DNA from: Epiperipatus broadwayi
Lineage: Eukaryota > Onychophora > Udeonychophora > Euonychophora > Peripatidae
NCBI GenBank assembly: GCA_028023455.1
Contig: JAQFVV010000018.1
Span: forward strand, 6,469,800-6,533,799
Direction: 5' to 3'
Length of the DNA stretch: 64,000 nucleotides
The translations under genes and the position numbers were made by a program. A model generated the notes under the pieces. That model had not been told where the DNA came from. It saw nothing but the letters and a program-made list of their open reading frames with translations, and did not search any database. Within the stretch, counting starts at the first letter, position 1. The number at the start of each line of letters is the position of its first letter. Of this stretch, positions 49,009-59,700 are shown in pieces.

Positions 49009-49641
49009 TGCTGGATACTGACACCATGAGTATTGCAGACATGGTAAAGGTGAACAAACAAGCAGAAATAGATATTAAACAATTTGACTAACTAATAATA
49101 GATGTTTATTTGGCCAGCAAGATATAAAAAGTAATATGAAAAATAACACATATACATGACTGTAAAAGCTTACAAAATAATATTAAGGCTGATGTGGCTG
49201 GTAAAAGTCTAAATCCACTTTGGAATTGTATGGTAGAAATTTAATGGGTACTCCATTGCCTTCTTGTACACTCGAAGTTCAGCTTTGCAATTGTCCTCAG
49301 TTCACATGCTGTACCTCCCATGATATGAGTGTGTGCACACGTTTTTTTTTTCTTAACTTGTGCTTTTATCCCAGTTAGCAATGCTATAATCTTTTAATTA
49401 TCTTCGCATACCATAGAAGTTTCTAGATTCAAATTCTCAATCTAATTAATTATAATGATATTTTTATTTTTGGAACAGGAATAATTGTTTTAATCAGCTT
49501 ATTTGATTTCTAAATATTTAGTTTTTTTATAATTGGAGCATATATTTTTTTACTAATGAAAATTTCTAAGCACAAATTTATCTGAAATATTTTACTTTAC
49601 TAATAAAATATATAACTTTTTGTTTACATTATTAATCCACA
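49009..49641 (-). repeat. 3' LTR of the gypsy element
   Basis: It starts TGCTGGATACTGACACCATG and ends ...CCACA. It aligns along its length with 52106-52779, sharing for example 'gggtactccattg', 'gcaatgctataatctt' and 'aaaatatataactttttgttta'. Substitutions and indels between the two LTRs are frequent, so the insertion is old. Confidence 0.8.
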
Positions 49642-49689
49642 TAAATATTTAATTTACTTATAATATTCTTTCTTTATTTCTAAACATAG

Positions 49690-50830
49690 CACACAACCTC
49701 TTCCACTTCAGAAATTGGGGTTCTGAAGTCTAATGTAGTCTTAAATAGTTCTTTCCTGGTTCTTTGTGATCTACATAAATGAACATCATATCCAGTCATA
49801 TTATTTTTTGTTTTGTTATTCTTTGCTTACTTCTATTGTTATGGGTTTCTCAATGTCTGGAACATCAGGCATGACAGTACTTCTAGTTTGGTCGATTTCT
49901 TTTCTAAATTTTTTGACATGTTTTGCATAATTTTTCTTGTTTCAGTTTCAACAATTAATGATTTTCCTGGATAGGTGTTATTTAATTCCACTTTTCACAG
50001 TATTTTCTGATAACATCTCTAATCCAAACTTTTTCTACCTCAGCTTAGCAATTTTCTTCAGTATTAATTGTGTCTTACTCAAATTTTTCACTTGGTCAAA
50101 TTAATATCAGCTTTGTGCAAATTTTTTGCCCAAACATCATCTCAAGTGGGGGTTTACAAGTACTAATCAAAGGCATACTGTGCTGATATAGAAGAGTTGC
50201 ATACAAAATTTTTTGAATATTCAGTCTCTCTTTTGTAATATTTGTTTTAACATTTGCACTGCCTTTTCTGCAATGCCATTCAACTCCAGATGGTATGAGA
50301 GCATGGAAATATATCTAATACCCCATTCTTTAAGAAATTCATGGAATGTTTTTGATATGAAACTGGTGCTGTTGTCTGGCATGGGTGTCTCAGGAAAACC
50401 ATGGAAAGGACATATTTCTTTAAGTTTTTTGACTGTTTCCTAAGTACTGGTATTCTTCTCAATTCTATACTCAGTCCATTTTAAGTATGCATTGATTATT
50501 ACTAAGAAAATGTACAATTGAATGGTCCAGCATGGCCAATATAAACATGGTCCCAATGTTTTTTGATTAATAGCCATGCTATATATATATACACCTTTTC
50601 TGGAATGTTTTGCCTTAGCATTTATCACAAGTTTTGATGAAATGTCCCATTTCTTTATTCATATCAGGCCATCATACATAACTATGGGCAAGTGCTTTAG
50701 CTCATACTACATCCATATAACCTTGGTGAATCACTTGTAAAACCTGATGATGACCACTGCTTGATATTAACATCCTACATACACGTATCCTTTGTTTGTA
50801 GACAGTTTTTCTCCGACATTCCATATACAT
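49690..50830 (-). pseudogene. gypsy integrase remnant
   Basis: Order on the minus strand: a zinc-finger relic (VIHQGYMD..., ALAHSYV, WPDMNKEM, TCDKC at 50730-50620), then a broken first catalytic block (…GHAGPF, AYLKW near 50500), then PFHGFPETPMPDNSTSFISK with the second catalytic Asp, GIRYISMLSYHLELNGIAEK with the catalytic Glu, and AVQMLKQ (50420-50215). The first catalytic Asp is not preserved and a frameshift lies beside it. A 'CLGKKFAQS' piece after the core matches the usual 'MFGRK-R' block. Confidence 0.8.
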
Positions 50831-51149
50831 TTATGAAGTAATTATGGATGACAGAACAACTTCTGCTGATTAATTTGATTAGCAGTTTATATCCGTTATC
50901 AACTTTTATCTAATCTACTTTTCTGTTGTCTATTACTTCAATATTCCAGAGATCTATATATTTAATGGTTGATTCATTTTCCTGTGGTTTTGATGTAATC
51001 AGAACTCTCAAAAGTGCATTCAAATGCTTTATTATATTTTATAAAATTTAATTCAAAATCATTCCCTATTGATAAATTCATAATTTGAATATTTTTAATT
51101 TTGCATTTTTTATTATTTCTTTTGGGAAAGATTGTGAGCCTTTAACTTT

Positions 51150-51520
51150 TTTTCTCCCTTAGATCTACATACTTTTTCTAAATGGCCCACCATCTGACAG
51201 GTTCTACAATACTCTTGATTCCATTTACATTTAATGTAGCCTTTCTTCCCATAAAAATAACAAATTAATTCTTTCAAATTACTTTTAACAGACTGATTTT
51301 TTACTCTCAGTTTTCTTCATGAATGTGTTACTATCATTATTATGACCAAAATTTCAAAATTCTTTTGACTGGTTCAGTACAATTTCATGGGATAATTTCA
51401 TTTTAATCTCCTCATAAGTTAAATCCCTAGACACCAGCTACTGGTGTCTAAGTCTATCATTGGACATCCCCAAAGTAATTGTTTGACACAATGTCCTCAA
51501 GAACATTTCCATATTTACAA
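51150..51520 (-). pseudogene. gypsy gag remnant with CCHC zinc knuckle
   Basis: The minus strand gives LGMSNDRLRHQ, then LVSRDLTYEEIKMKLSHE (about 51470-51395), matching the 'G--d--LR--LL---LTLEEAI' end of gypsy gag. Further on, CRTCQMVGHLEKVC (about 51210-51170) is a perfect CX2CX4HX4C knuckle, preceded by a second, eroded one beginning CYFYGKKGY. The first part is interrupted by stops. Confidence 0.8.
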
Positions 51521-52105
51521 TTTATAGAAAAACTCAATGCTTGATCATAATCGTGTAATCTTTCCCCTTATCTTACTACTTCTAAAATGTTGCCATATTA
51601 CATGTTTTGAGGGCTGAGGACTAATATAGTTATCTAATTGTTTCCAGTACTATTTCATATAGTAATTTCTATGTTCTCATGATCACATAGCCGATTTGCA
51701 ATTCCAATTATATTTTTACCAGCTTAACATTGTAAAGTAGCAACTTTAATGGAGTCACTAGAAGTTATGTTTATATAAAAAAAGTTTTTTTATCCTCTTA
51801 GGATAAATTGATCAATCGAAAATATTATTTACATTAAATTCATTTATTGTAATTTTACAATATAGATAGTATTTTATTATCTGAATCTCAAATATACCAA
51901 CTAAATAAAAAAAGTTTTTTTTTTTCATGATTACCTAGACTCATTTACTAGCTAACTTCCTTAGTCTGATCTAGTTTTCTAATTATGGATTGAAAACCTA
52001 TTACCAATTACTACAGTTTCTAGTTATGGTTGGAATCCTGTTATTACTTACTATAGTTCAAATTATGATTTAAATCCTATCTTGTCACTGAATCTGCTAA
52101 TTTTC

Positions 52106-52779
52106 TGCTGAGTACTGATACCATGAGTATTGTAGTTATGAAAAAGATGAACAGACAAGCAGAAACAAATATTAAATATACAATTTGATTAACTAATAAC
52201 TGAAATTTATTTGACCAGTAAGATAACAATATAAAAAGTAATATGAAAAATGATATATACATGAGCCCATAGAGGCTTAAAAAATAATAATAATAAGGTT
52301 AATGTGGCTTGTAAAAGTCCCTAAGTCTATTTTGGAATCTTTAGTGGTGGAAATTCATTGGGTACTCCATTGTCCTCTTGTACACTCTAACTTTAGCCCT
52401 GCAGTAGTCACTAGTTCAGAACATGATGCAGCTTCCTTGTATACGTTTTCTTTTTAAATTGTGCTTTTATCCTGTTCCAGATTATTCCCAGGGAGCAATG
52501 CTATAATCTTATAATTACTTTCACATATCATGAAAATTTCTAGATTCAGATTATCAATCTAATTACTTACAATAATTCTATTTCTGGCGCAAGAACAGTT
52601 CTTTTAATTTTAATCAGCTCATTTGATCTCTAAAGATTTAGTTCTTTACAACTAAAACAGATATATATATATATATTTATTTATTAATGAAAATATCTAA
52701 GCACAAACTTCTCTTATCTGAAATATTTTGCTTAACTAATAAAATATATAACTTTTTGTTTAAGTTTATTCATGTAACA
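52106..52779 (-). repeat. 5' LTR of the gypsy element
   Basis: It starts TGCTGAGTACTGATACCATG and ends ...GTAACA, followed by the TAATA duplication. It is about 40 bp longer than its partner through small insertions, including a TA microsatellite near 52661-52675. No clear tRNA primer-binding site is visible on its inner side. Confidence 0.8.
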
Positions 52780-52784
52780 TAATA

Positions 52785-53345
52785 TTTCTCCAGTATTGCA
52801 GTTATATGTGATACCACTCTAATAAAGTAAGATTTTACTGTGTGTAATTAATATGTCTGCATCATGTTTCCAATGAAAAAATAAATAGTAAAGATGCTAT
52901 TTTATTATGAAAATAGAGAGAAAACTACATTTAACTAATAAAAAATTATATGGTTCGTTATAATCTTAAATTAATGTTCTTGGCCATTGTAGGAAATATT
53001 TGCATTAATATGATTCTCTAAATTGACTTTTCATATGCTATGATAGTATCTTAGTCAAAATATGATATTCATGAGTTGAGACTTCCATATGGTTTATATG
53101 ATTCTGATTAATTTTATTTTAATCTATGTGAATAGCTCTATTTTATTTCTGAGATGTTTCTATTTTTGGCTAGATACATAATCATTTATAAATGGTTTTT
53201 GAATATTAAATAAGCAGTTAGTATGAACCATTAATAATATATTCTTAACATAAGGCAACATAAAGTCTATTATACAATAGATATTAATGTCAGTTAAATA
53301 AATAGTTATAAATATTAATTCTTATTAAGCGCAATGTCAGCACGT
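52785..53345. other. Intergenic, no gene recognised
   Basis: AT-rich, with no coding or repeat signal noticed. Confidence 0.5.
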
Positions 53346-53545
53346 AATACTTATATAAAGCTAAAACTTTTAGTACATGCGCCTTGAGTGCTTAATTTTT
53401 TTAGCAAGAGACCTCTACAAATCATAACACGAGATTCGACTTATATATAGAGTCGAATCTCGTGTTATGATTTGTAGAGGTCTCTTGCTAAAAAAATTAA
53501 GCACTCAAGGTGCATGTACTAAAGCTTTAGCTTTATATAAGTATT
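53346..53545. repeat. Near-perfect palindrome with arms of about 95 bp
   Basis: The left arm 53346-53441 and right arm 53451-53545 differ at only about three positions and are separated by a 9-base TA-rich loop. The inner part (gagattcgact / agtcgaatctc) is exact and CpG-containing. It would form a very stable hairpin in single-stranded DNA or RNA. No target duplication was identified. Confidence 0.85.
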
Positions 53546-56308
53546 AAATAAATAGTATGAAACTAAACATAATAATATAAGTTAATGACTAATAATTTAT
53601 TACTCCAAAAGATGTTATAGAATTTAAATAACATATTAAATTTAATTTCATTGAGAAAAGAATGATTTTAAAATATTTATTATAGCCTTTGACATCACTT
53701 GAATTAATCATGTAACCATTTAGAATGAAGGTTAGATAATATAATTCCTATTCAGTATTAACAAATGATGAAAACAATCAAATAGTTGATATAGTAACAC
53801 TTGTCAATATTTATTTGAACAATACATAATAAATTTATTATTATATTCATATATATTGAGCAATTTTTTTGAGTTTTTGGTCATCATGATTTAATTTGGA
53901 TATGTAGCATGTATTAATAGTCTAGCAAGAAGAACGCAGTTGAAGAACGAATAAAAAGGTAACTAACTATTTGCTAATGGATGGCCAGAAGACAAAGAAA
54001 ATAAGAAAGTCTTCACATTTTAATATTGACAATTATTCCTATATTATATTAATTTACTTTGATTTTATAATAAAAAAAGCTGAATATGAAAAGATTTTGA
54101 ACTCAATACAAATATTCTGTATGGACTTGATGATACTCAGCCAAAGGGTAGAGTGATCAAAATATTTTCATAACTAGAATTCAATCATACATAAATATCA
54201 AGAATAAATGTTAGCCCATACCAAATGTAAGTGCTCCAAGTTATCAGCCATTAAACCAACCTTGTTCATTTTCCAGACCATGTCTGTCTTTTTCATCATG
54301 TGAGTGGATATACCATTGCAACATAGTTAATTACACATACAAAAGTTGAAAGTATAAAACAAAAATTTCTAATTTAATACTAAAAAGTTGTAATAGTATG
54401 AGAGAAGAAACATTGTGGCACTTGAAATGAATCATCTAATGGAGAGCATTTAGTAACCATAGAAGCAAATATTCAAAAACAGGCTGATTGAAACAACCAC
54501 ATTATAATTCAATATTAACAATTTTCACACCAATTTTAAATTTTGATCCAATAAAATTATCTGTGCTACCACATCGGATATCTAGAAAGATGAAAAATTC
54601 ATCATATTGAACAATTGCCACTAATCTTCAAGTAATTTACCTATATGGACATCTCAATCTTTTTATAAGTAGATAGTTGAAGATTAAACAGTTTTAAATA
54701 GCCCACTGCAGAATAAAAGCCATTTCAACTGTTTCTGTTAGAGGAACAATAATGGAAAAGATATTACCCAACAAGCTTGCAAATTGCCAAATAATGAGTA
54801 TTAGAGTAGTTTTCCCCCTAGCTAAGAATAACTAAATGCCAATACTAACTTACTGTTGGATGAGTAGTTAGGTTAGCTATAAGTTAGTTATCTAAAAATT
54901 TTTTTGAAAATTTATCTAAATCTGATTCAAACTCTGGCTGTTGACATAAAGAATAGATATACAATCATTGTAAAACAAGACTCTTAAATAGTAAAAAAAA
55001 AAAAAGTAGTTTAATTTATAACTTATAATACTTGTTTATTAGCTTTTTGGTCATACCAAGACAATTATTAGAGCAGTTATGGAAACTTCTTGTCTTAAAA
55101 AATATACCATAATTTATAAAATTTGAAAATTAATATTTTAATCTTCAATGCCACAGAAATGGAATTACTCCTTTATTTGACACAACTATTATTTAAGTGC
55201 CAAAAACCAATCATTTCATACTGGCAAACTTTCAATTTTATACATTTTCAGATTTTATTATTATTATTATTGTAATTTGATTATATTGTTTTGAGTCATT
55301 TGCATAACAGTATATACATATATAATCATAAAAAAAAAAAAAAAAGGAAAATAAATAAATATTTAAGATGGTTCTATGGTAAAGAAAAGTAAATGAAAAT
55401 GAAAGGTAACTTGGTTTTTTTCTAATTTTAGTATTCTACAAATGAGAAAAACTTTTCCCATTGTTCAGAATTTATTGTTTTACCAAATTTTTGAAAATAC
55501 TCATATTGTAAATATAACTACATAGTTCCTTTATTTGACAAATTTGTATTGGAATTATTTTCTTAGTTTAAACAGAGAAAAACTCTTAAGAAGACTCCTG
55601 GTTAGTTAAATTATTAGACGGGGCTAAATGAACTATAATTTAATGAACAATATAAAAAGAATTTTAATAAAATTACTTTTAAAATGCAAGAAAAGGATTG
55701 GTATCAAAATTTGTATTATTTATAAACTTTTATACAAATGTGCAATATAAATTTGTTGTACAACAGTCTTGAGGTTTTAACAATCATTTTTTTTCTTATA
55801 TAGAGCACATACATATAAAACTTTAAAATATACAATAGAAATATATTCTTTATATATATATTTTACATTAAAATATATGACAATTTAATAATTATTAAAA
55901 TTAATGATAGATTGTCATGATTTAAATTTTTTAAAATTTTTGTGGTAAAATATATCAACTAAGATAAAATATTTTTTAAAAATTTAAAAAACACTGAATT
56001 AAAATAGTCCCAGTAGTTTCTAAAATTGTCAACATTTACCGCCATCTAGTGCTGAATAACAAGTTTCGTTTATTTTTATTAATTACTCAATTTCAGAAAT
56101 AACTTTCAACTGAATGTAATGAATGAATGAATATCCATAAAGAGAATATCCTTAGGTTCTCTCTACATAAATATGGCTGTAGGCACAGTTCTTGTCCTGA
56201 TTTTTAGTGTTTTCTTTCCTTATTAAGTGTCATTAATAGAGTTCTCAGAACAGAGAATGCTTGTCAGGAATATTTAAAATAACTTATTGCATTTTTTAAA
56301 GTTCATTT
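53546..56308. other. Intergenic between the convergent genes, no gene recognised
   Basis: AT-rich. Around 53960-54000 a frame reading NGWPEDKENKK is faintly like a gypsy pol linker, but it is too short to call. A stretch near 54220-54340 is GC-richer without a recognisable product. Confidence 0.45.
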
Positions 56309-56314
56309 TTTATT
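56309..56314 (-). terminator. Likely crumbs polyadenylation signal
   Basis: TTTATT on the plus strand is AATAAA on the minus strand, about 50 bases after the crumbs stop codon. Confidence 0.5.
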
Positions 56315-56362
56315 TGATCTTTTAAAACAATTTGTCGGCACAAATAAAATTCAACAGCACTT

Positions 56363-56622
56363 TCACACAAGTTTTTCTTCATTTTCTAGATCCAATGCTA
56401 CTGGAATTGAGCCAGCCTCTTGTTCAGCTTCAGAAGGACGATACTTTCCACTCATTCGACGATTTTTACGTACATACCAAACAATTGCTACCAAAACAGC
56501 AACTAATATTAAAGCACTAAAAATAACAGGTATTCCTACAATTATGGGAAGGCTTGCATTAGATGTAGTTGATTGTTGATGAGATTTTTCCATATCCAGA
56601 TCAAATATTTCACAGAATTCAC
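56363..56622 (-). CDS. crb: Crumbs, last exon: transmembrane helix and cytoplasmic tail
   Basis: Crumbs is the apical polarity determinant of epithelia. Its short tail binds FERM proteins through a juxtamembrane motif and Stardust/PALS1 or Par6 through a C-terminal PDZ ligand. This exon completes the last EGF repeat (GEFCEI), then gives a short linker, a hydrophobic helix (LPIIVGIPVIFSALILVAVL...), and a 34-residue basic-to-acidic tail. The tail starts RKNRRMSGKYRPSEAEQE, which carries the Y-x-P-S-x-x-E core of the FERM-binding motif (family form G-T-Y-S-P-S-x-x-E). It ends NEEKLV, where the family ends ERLI. The acceptor ttattttacag|GT is in phase 1 and joins exactly to the EGF exon ending at 62771. 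The tail is near the usual 37 residues. Two threonines phosphorylated by aPKC in Drosophila align with Met and Lys here. Identification rests on the tail pattern plus the upstream EGF repeats. Confidence 0.82.
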
Positions 56623-57046
56623 CTGTAAAATAATAAATAAAAAGCATTAATTAATGATTATCACTATAAAAAAATGATTAATGTATAAAATACCACAAAT
56701 CCATCATCAATAGTTAGCTGCCAAAAACAATGAGTATCATTCTAATAAACTGATTCTTTGAGGTTTTCAATAATCATAGTAATATTCTTCATTTAGACCA
56801 TCAGCAAATTTCTTTCTTTCTGTTTCTCCCTTTAAGTTCATAGTTCCAATATATTATTATTCATCATTTTTCTATTTCTAAGCATATGCCTAATCCAATT
56901 CCTCATCTAAATCATACTTTCTTAAACAATTGCTAATCCTACTCTACCAACTTTTCTATTTTTCGTTAATGTATTATCCTAATAGATTCTATCTTTTCCC
57001 TGTTTTTTTCTCCTAATGCAAGTCCTTAATTGATAGATATTATTTA
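56623..57046. other. Start of the last crumbs intron region, no element recognised
   Basis: The intron spans 56623-62770 on the minus strand. This part is pyrimidine-rich on the plus strand with a LINE-like texture near 56840-57010, but no motif can be read. Confidence 0.4.
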
Positions 57047-57314
57047 ATAAAGCAATGATGATTGCCAATTCCTCAACAAGCTTTGAGATAAATGCTTAGC
57101 CAGAGAAAGCATTTAAAATATCCCTGTCAGGATCCCCTCCCCCCCAAACCTCTGACCGTGGTTTCGTGCTTTGGCATTCCTCAGAGGTGTCACGAAACCA
57201 TGCTCAGAAGTTGGGAGGGGGGGTTCCTGACAGGGATATTTTAAATGCTTTCTCTGTCTAAGCATTTATCACAAAGTTTGTTGAGGAATTGGCAATCCTC
57301 ATTGTTTATAACTT
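57047..57314. repeat. Foldback (hairpin) element in the crumbs intron
   Basis: The arms 57061-57168 and 57191-57297 pair over about 107 bases with few mismatches, extending less well to 57047 and 57314. The stem includes an unusually GC-rich block (gatcccctccccccc against gggagggggggttcc). The loop, 57169-57190, reads 'ctttggcattcctcagaggtgt'. To the right follows 'aagcttaagagaatagggtcatgtgat', the same end sequence as the 48620-48847 hairpin. Confidence 0.85.
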
Positions 57315-57604
57315 ACAAGCTTAAGAGAATAGGGTCATGTGATCTATGACTCTTATTTTGACTATTTATTTAATAAAGCCTTTTTAATTCTGGTTTTATT
57401 TAGCCACAGAATAAAGTCGTACTACTATCAAAAACCTAGAAAGTCAATGCAACATTCACTCTTAGATTTAAATTACTATTTCTAATATATGTAATGCAAA
57501 AATTTAAAAAAATCAAAACAATTACTATTTTTGTTTTATAGAAGAAAAAATGGAGAAATCAGAAGGAACCTCATAGATAAGTATATGAAATATCCATTAA
57601 CTAT

Positions 57605-57780
57605 TGGCTTTGGCAGGATAGTTCAGTTGGTTAGAGTGTTATTTTAAAATTCAATACTGAAGAATCTAAGGATTCACGTTCGATTCCCATGCTAGTACTG
57701 TCATTAGTCAAGCCAGCAACACCTGAATAAGAGGGGAGAATAATACCTCTTGAAACATGCATATATTATCCTGTGTGATA
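57605..57780 (+). mobile_element. tRNA-derived SINE
   Basis: A head with TAGTTCAGTTGGTTAG (57619-57634, A box) and GTTCGATTCCC (57678-57688, B box, consensus) is followed by a body containing GCCAGCAACACCTG and a short complementary pair AGAGG/CCTCT. The insert between the boxes is longer than in a tRNA and no acceptor stem closes it, so it is a SINE and not a tRNA gene. It differs from the 104-178 family. Confidence 0.6.
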
Positions 57781-58249
57781 TTACTAATAGTTGAATGTAT
57801 TTGGAATATTTAAGTAAAATAAAATTTTTCTAAAGACATTCAATACTCATTAGATGATGGAAATGGTTCAAACAATAAATACAAATAATCTTATAAATGC
57901 CTAAATCATAAACCCAATGAGTGCAGTTTCTATCAATTTCCTTTTGAAACATCTATTTTTTGAAATTTTATTTTACTGAGAGCAACTCATAAAAAAGTGA
58001 ATATATTTTTAATTTCTAATATCCAGATTTTGAATTTATAAAACCATAAATAATGGATTCAAATTAATGTCTTAAATTTGATATAAATTTAGTTTTTATC
58101 TTTTTGACATAATTTGGTAAGCATTAATTTATTTATAATATAACAATAAGAAAATTGTACAATCAGTTATTCAGGAGATTATATGATTTTCAAGAACTAA
58201 AGTATATGGCAGAAGCTAAGTCAATTTAGTTGACCAAACAATTTTTGTT

Positions 58250-58575
58250 TAAAATAGTGCTACTCAGTGTAATCCAGAGTAATCAAATGATGCAGAAATT
58301 GCAGAAAGGTTTGTGCATTAAATCCATATCTAGTGCCTACTCATCCATTATCCCCAAACTAGTTTCTAGCTTGTGGCTTTTGTCAATGAGAGCCTTAGAT
58401 CTGAGAGCAGCTTAGATCTTAGGATCTAATGCAACCCTCCAGAAGCCACCTTTTACTTTATTAGCTAACTATAAAGCTTTGAGTCCAAAATGAAAACACA
58501 ATAATGTTTTCAATTCAAGCTCATTAGTTTGTATAGTCATATAGATCTGAACTCATTTCAGCATCTGTACTTTTT
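58250..58575 (+). repeat. Dispersed repeat family A, copy in the crumbs intron
   Basis: It closely matches 43490-43800 in sequence and orientation (shared 'ccagagtaatcaa', 'tccctatctagtgcctactc'-type block, 'ggatctaatgcaaccctccag', 'tatagtcata'). It is followed after about 65 bases by a hairpin, as if both are one composite element. Confidence 0.65.
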
Positions 58576-58640
58576 GATGTCTTTGATTCTTTAATAATCA
58601 CAGTCTCCATAATTCTATTGGGCAGAATTGGTATAAAATC

Positions 58641-58795
58641 ACTAAACATATCACCATTTCTTTATATTTACACAAGCTGTTTATCCAGAGGCAAACTCTA
58701 TACAGTAAAGCTATTCAGTGCTATTTTATGGAGAGTTTTGCCTCTGTGTAAACAGCTTGTGTAAGCATAAAGAATAGTGATCATGTGATGTTTAG
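58641..58795. repeat. Foldback (hairpin) end of the family A element
   Basis: The left arm 58641-58699 (ACTAAACATATCACC...) pairs with the right arm 58732-58795 (...GATCATGTGATGTTTAGT). The stem includes 'tacacaagctgttt' and 'cagaggcaaa'. The right end shares GATCATGTGAT with the end of the 43.8-kb copy and CATGTGAT with the other hairpins. Confidence 0.8.
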
Positions 58796-59223
58796 TAGTT
58801 TAATTTTTGTTTAACTTTACTCAAATAGGAATTTATGCAGGATTCTTTAATTTTTGAAATCACTACTCAGTGGCTGCACTAAACTACTTCAGATAAAAGT
58901 AAGAATCACTTGGAAATTATATAACATTCAAGTATAAAGTGATGAGATGAGCTGGGACTTAACTAGGAACTTTTAAATCTTGTGTGTTCCCCAATCATGC
59001 ATTGCACACTTACAATGTGAAGCAAAAAAGTTAGTTATTTTATATATTAGTGCAAATACTATTTATACTTTTTTTTTTTTTTAAGGTTCACATTTTTTGA
59101 GTAATGATTTTGTGTGCATTATACAAATGAAAGTATTGATTAATAATAGATTTAATTGGATATTTAAATTACTTGATGTGATGTACTGTAGCTTCTTAAA
59201 CGAAGTCAAGAATCTTTCAGCAA
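58796..59223. other. Crumbs intron, no element recognised
   Basis: AT-rich sequence. The patch at 58940-59020 is slightly GC-richer, but nothing was identified in it. Confidence 0.45.
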
Positions 59224-59700
59224 TTATGCCCAGAGAAACCTGTTAGCCACTTTATTTTCCATCATCCAGTCTAAGTTTTCCCATATTTTGCTCCATCCCA
59301 TTTCCACAACATAATCTTTGTCAACTCTATGGCCTTTAATAATATCTAAATCCCCCTTATCTTTTCCCAAACCCAGCATAAAAACTAATAATCCACTTTC
59401 TATATAATCATTTTTTTCATATTTATTCTTCCATAACTTCATTATATGTACCTTTTCTGTTTTCAAACATTTACATTCAATTAACAGATGCCTAATATTT
59501 TCTATTCCTTCCTTACATAATTTACAGACTAAATCACCCATATTTTTCCATTTACATGTATATTCTCTTGTTGCTAAAGATCCTGTTCGAGCCTTAAATA
59601 ATAAACTACTTTCCTTACTATTATCATATATTAATTCAAACTTAATATTCTGTTTATTTCTCTATATATTTAAACTCTTTTTACTCTCCATACTAGTTCT
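59224..59700 (-). mobile_element. LINE 3' end with zinc-knuckle-like motif
   Basis: On the minus strand, LLFKARTGSLATRE (about 59610-59570) leads into an open frame of 105 codons with CKLCKEGIENIRHLLIECK, the C-C-H-C motif typical of the C-terminus of many LINE ORF2 proteins. The frame ends at 59224. It shares RTGSL-TRE and the C-x2-C block with the relic at 3900-6440. It is the best preserved piece of that LINE family in this window. Only the 3' end is present. Confidence 0.7.

Larger units (their letters stand above)
49009..52779 (-). mobile_element. Ty3/gypsy LTR retrotransposon, internally deleted
   Basis: Two direct repeats with TG...CA ends flank a 2.46-kb interior and are bordered by a TAATA target duplication. 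Read on the minus strand, the interior gives a gag capsid end, a CCHC zinc knuckle, then an integrase with its zinc finger and core. Protease, reverse transcriptase and RNase H are not seen: only about 430 bp separate the zinc knuckle from the integrase finger, where about 2 kb would be expected. The integrase and knuckle are of the type found in K02A2.6-like gypsy elements. Stops and frameshifts break all frames, so it is a dead deletion derivative, moved if at all by helper enzymes. Confidence 0.85.
49004..52784. repeat. 5-bp target-site duplication TAATA around an LTR element
   Basis: TAATA at 49004-49008 directly precedes the left LTR, and TAATA at 52780-52784 directly follows the right LTR. 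Ty3/gypsy elements typically duplicate 4-6 bp, so this marks a single insertion event. Confidence 0.75.

Noticed and set aside
53930-54350. Possible gypsy pol linker (NGWPEDKENKK)
   Set aside because: Only a few residues resemble the family and the surroundings give no continuing homology.
57605-57700. Possible genuine tRNA gene
   Set aside because: The A and B boxes are good, but the spacing is too long, no acceptor stem or sensible anticodon arm closes, and a SINE-like body follows.
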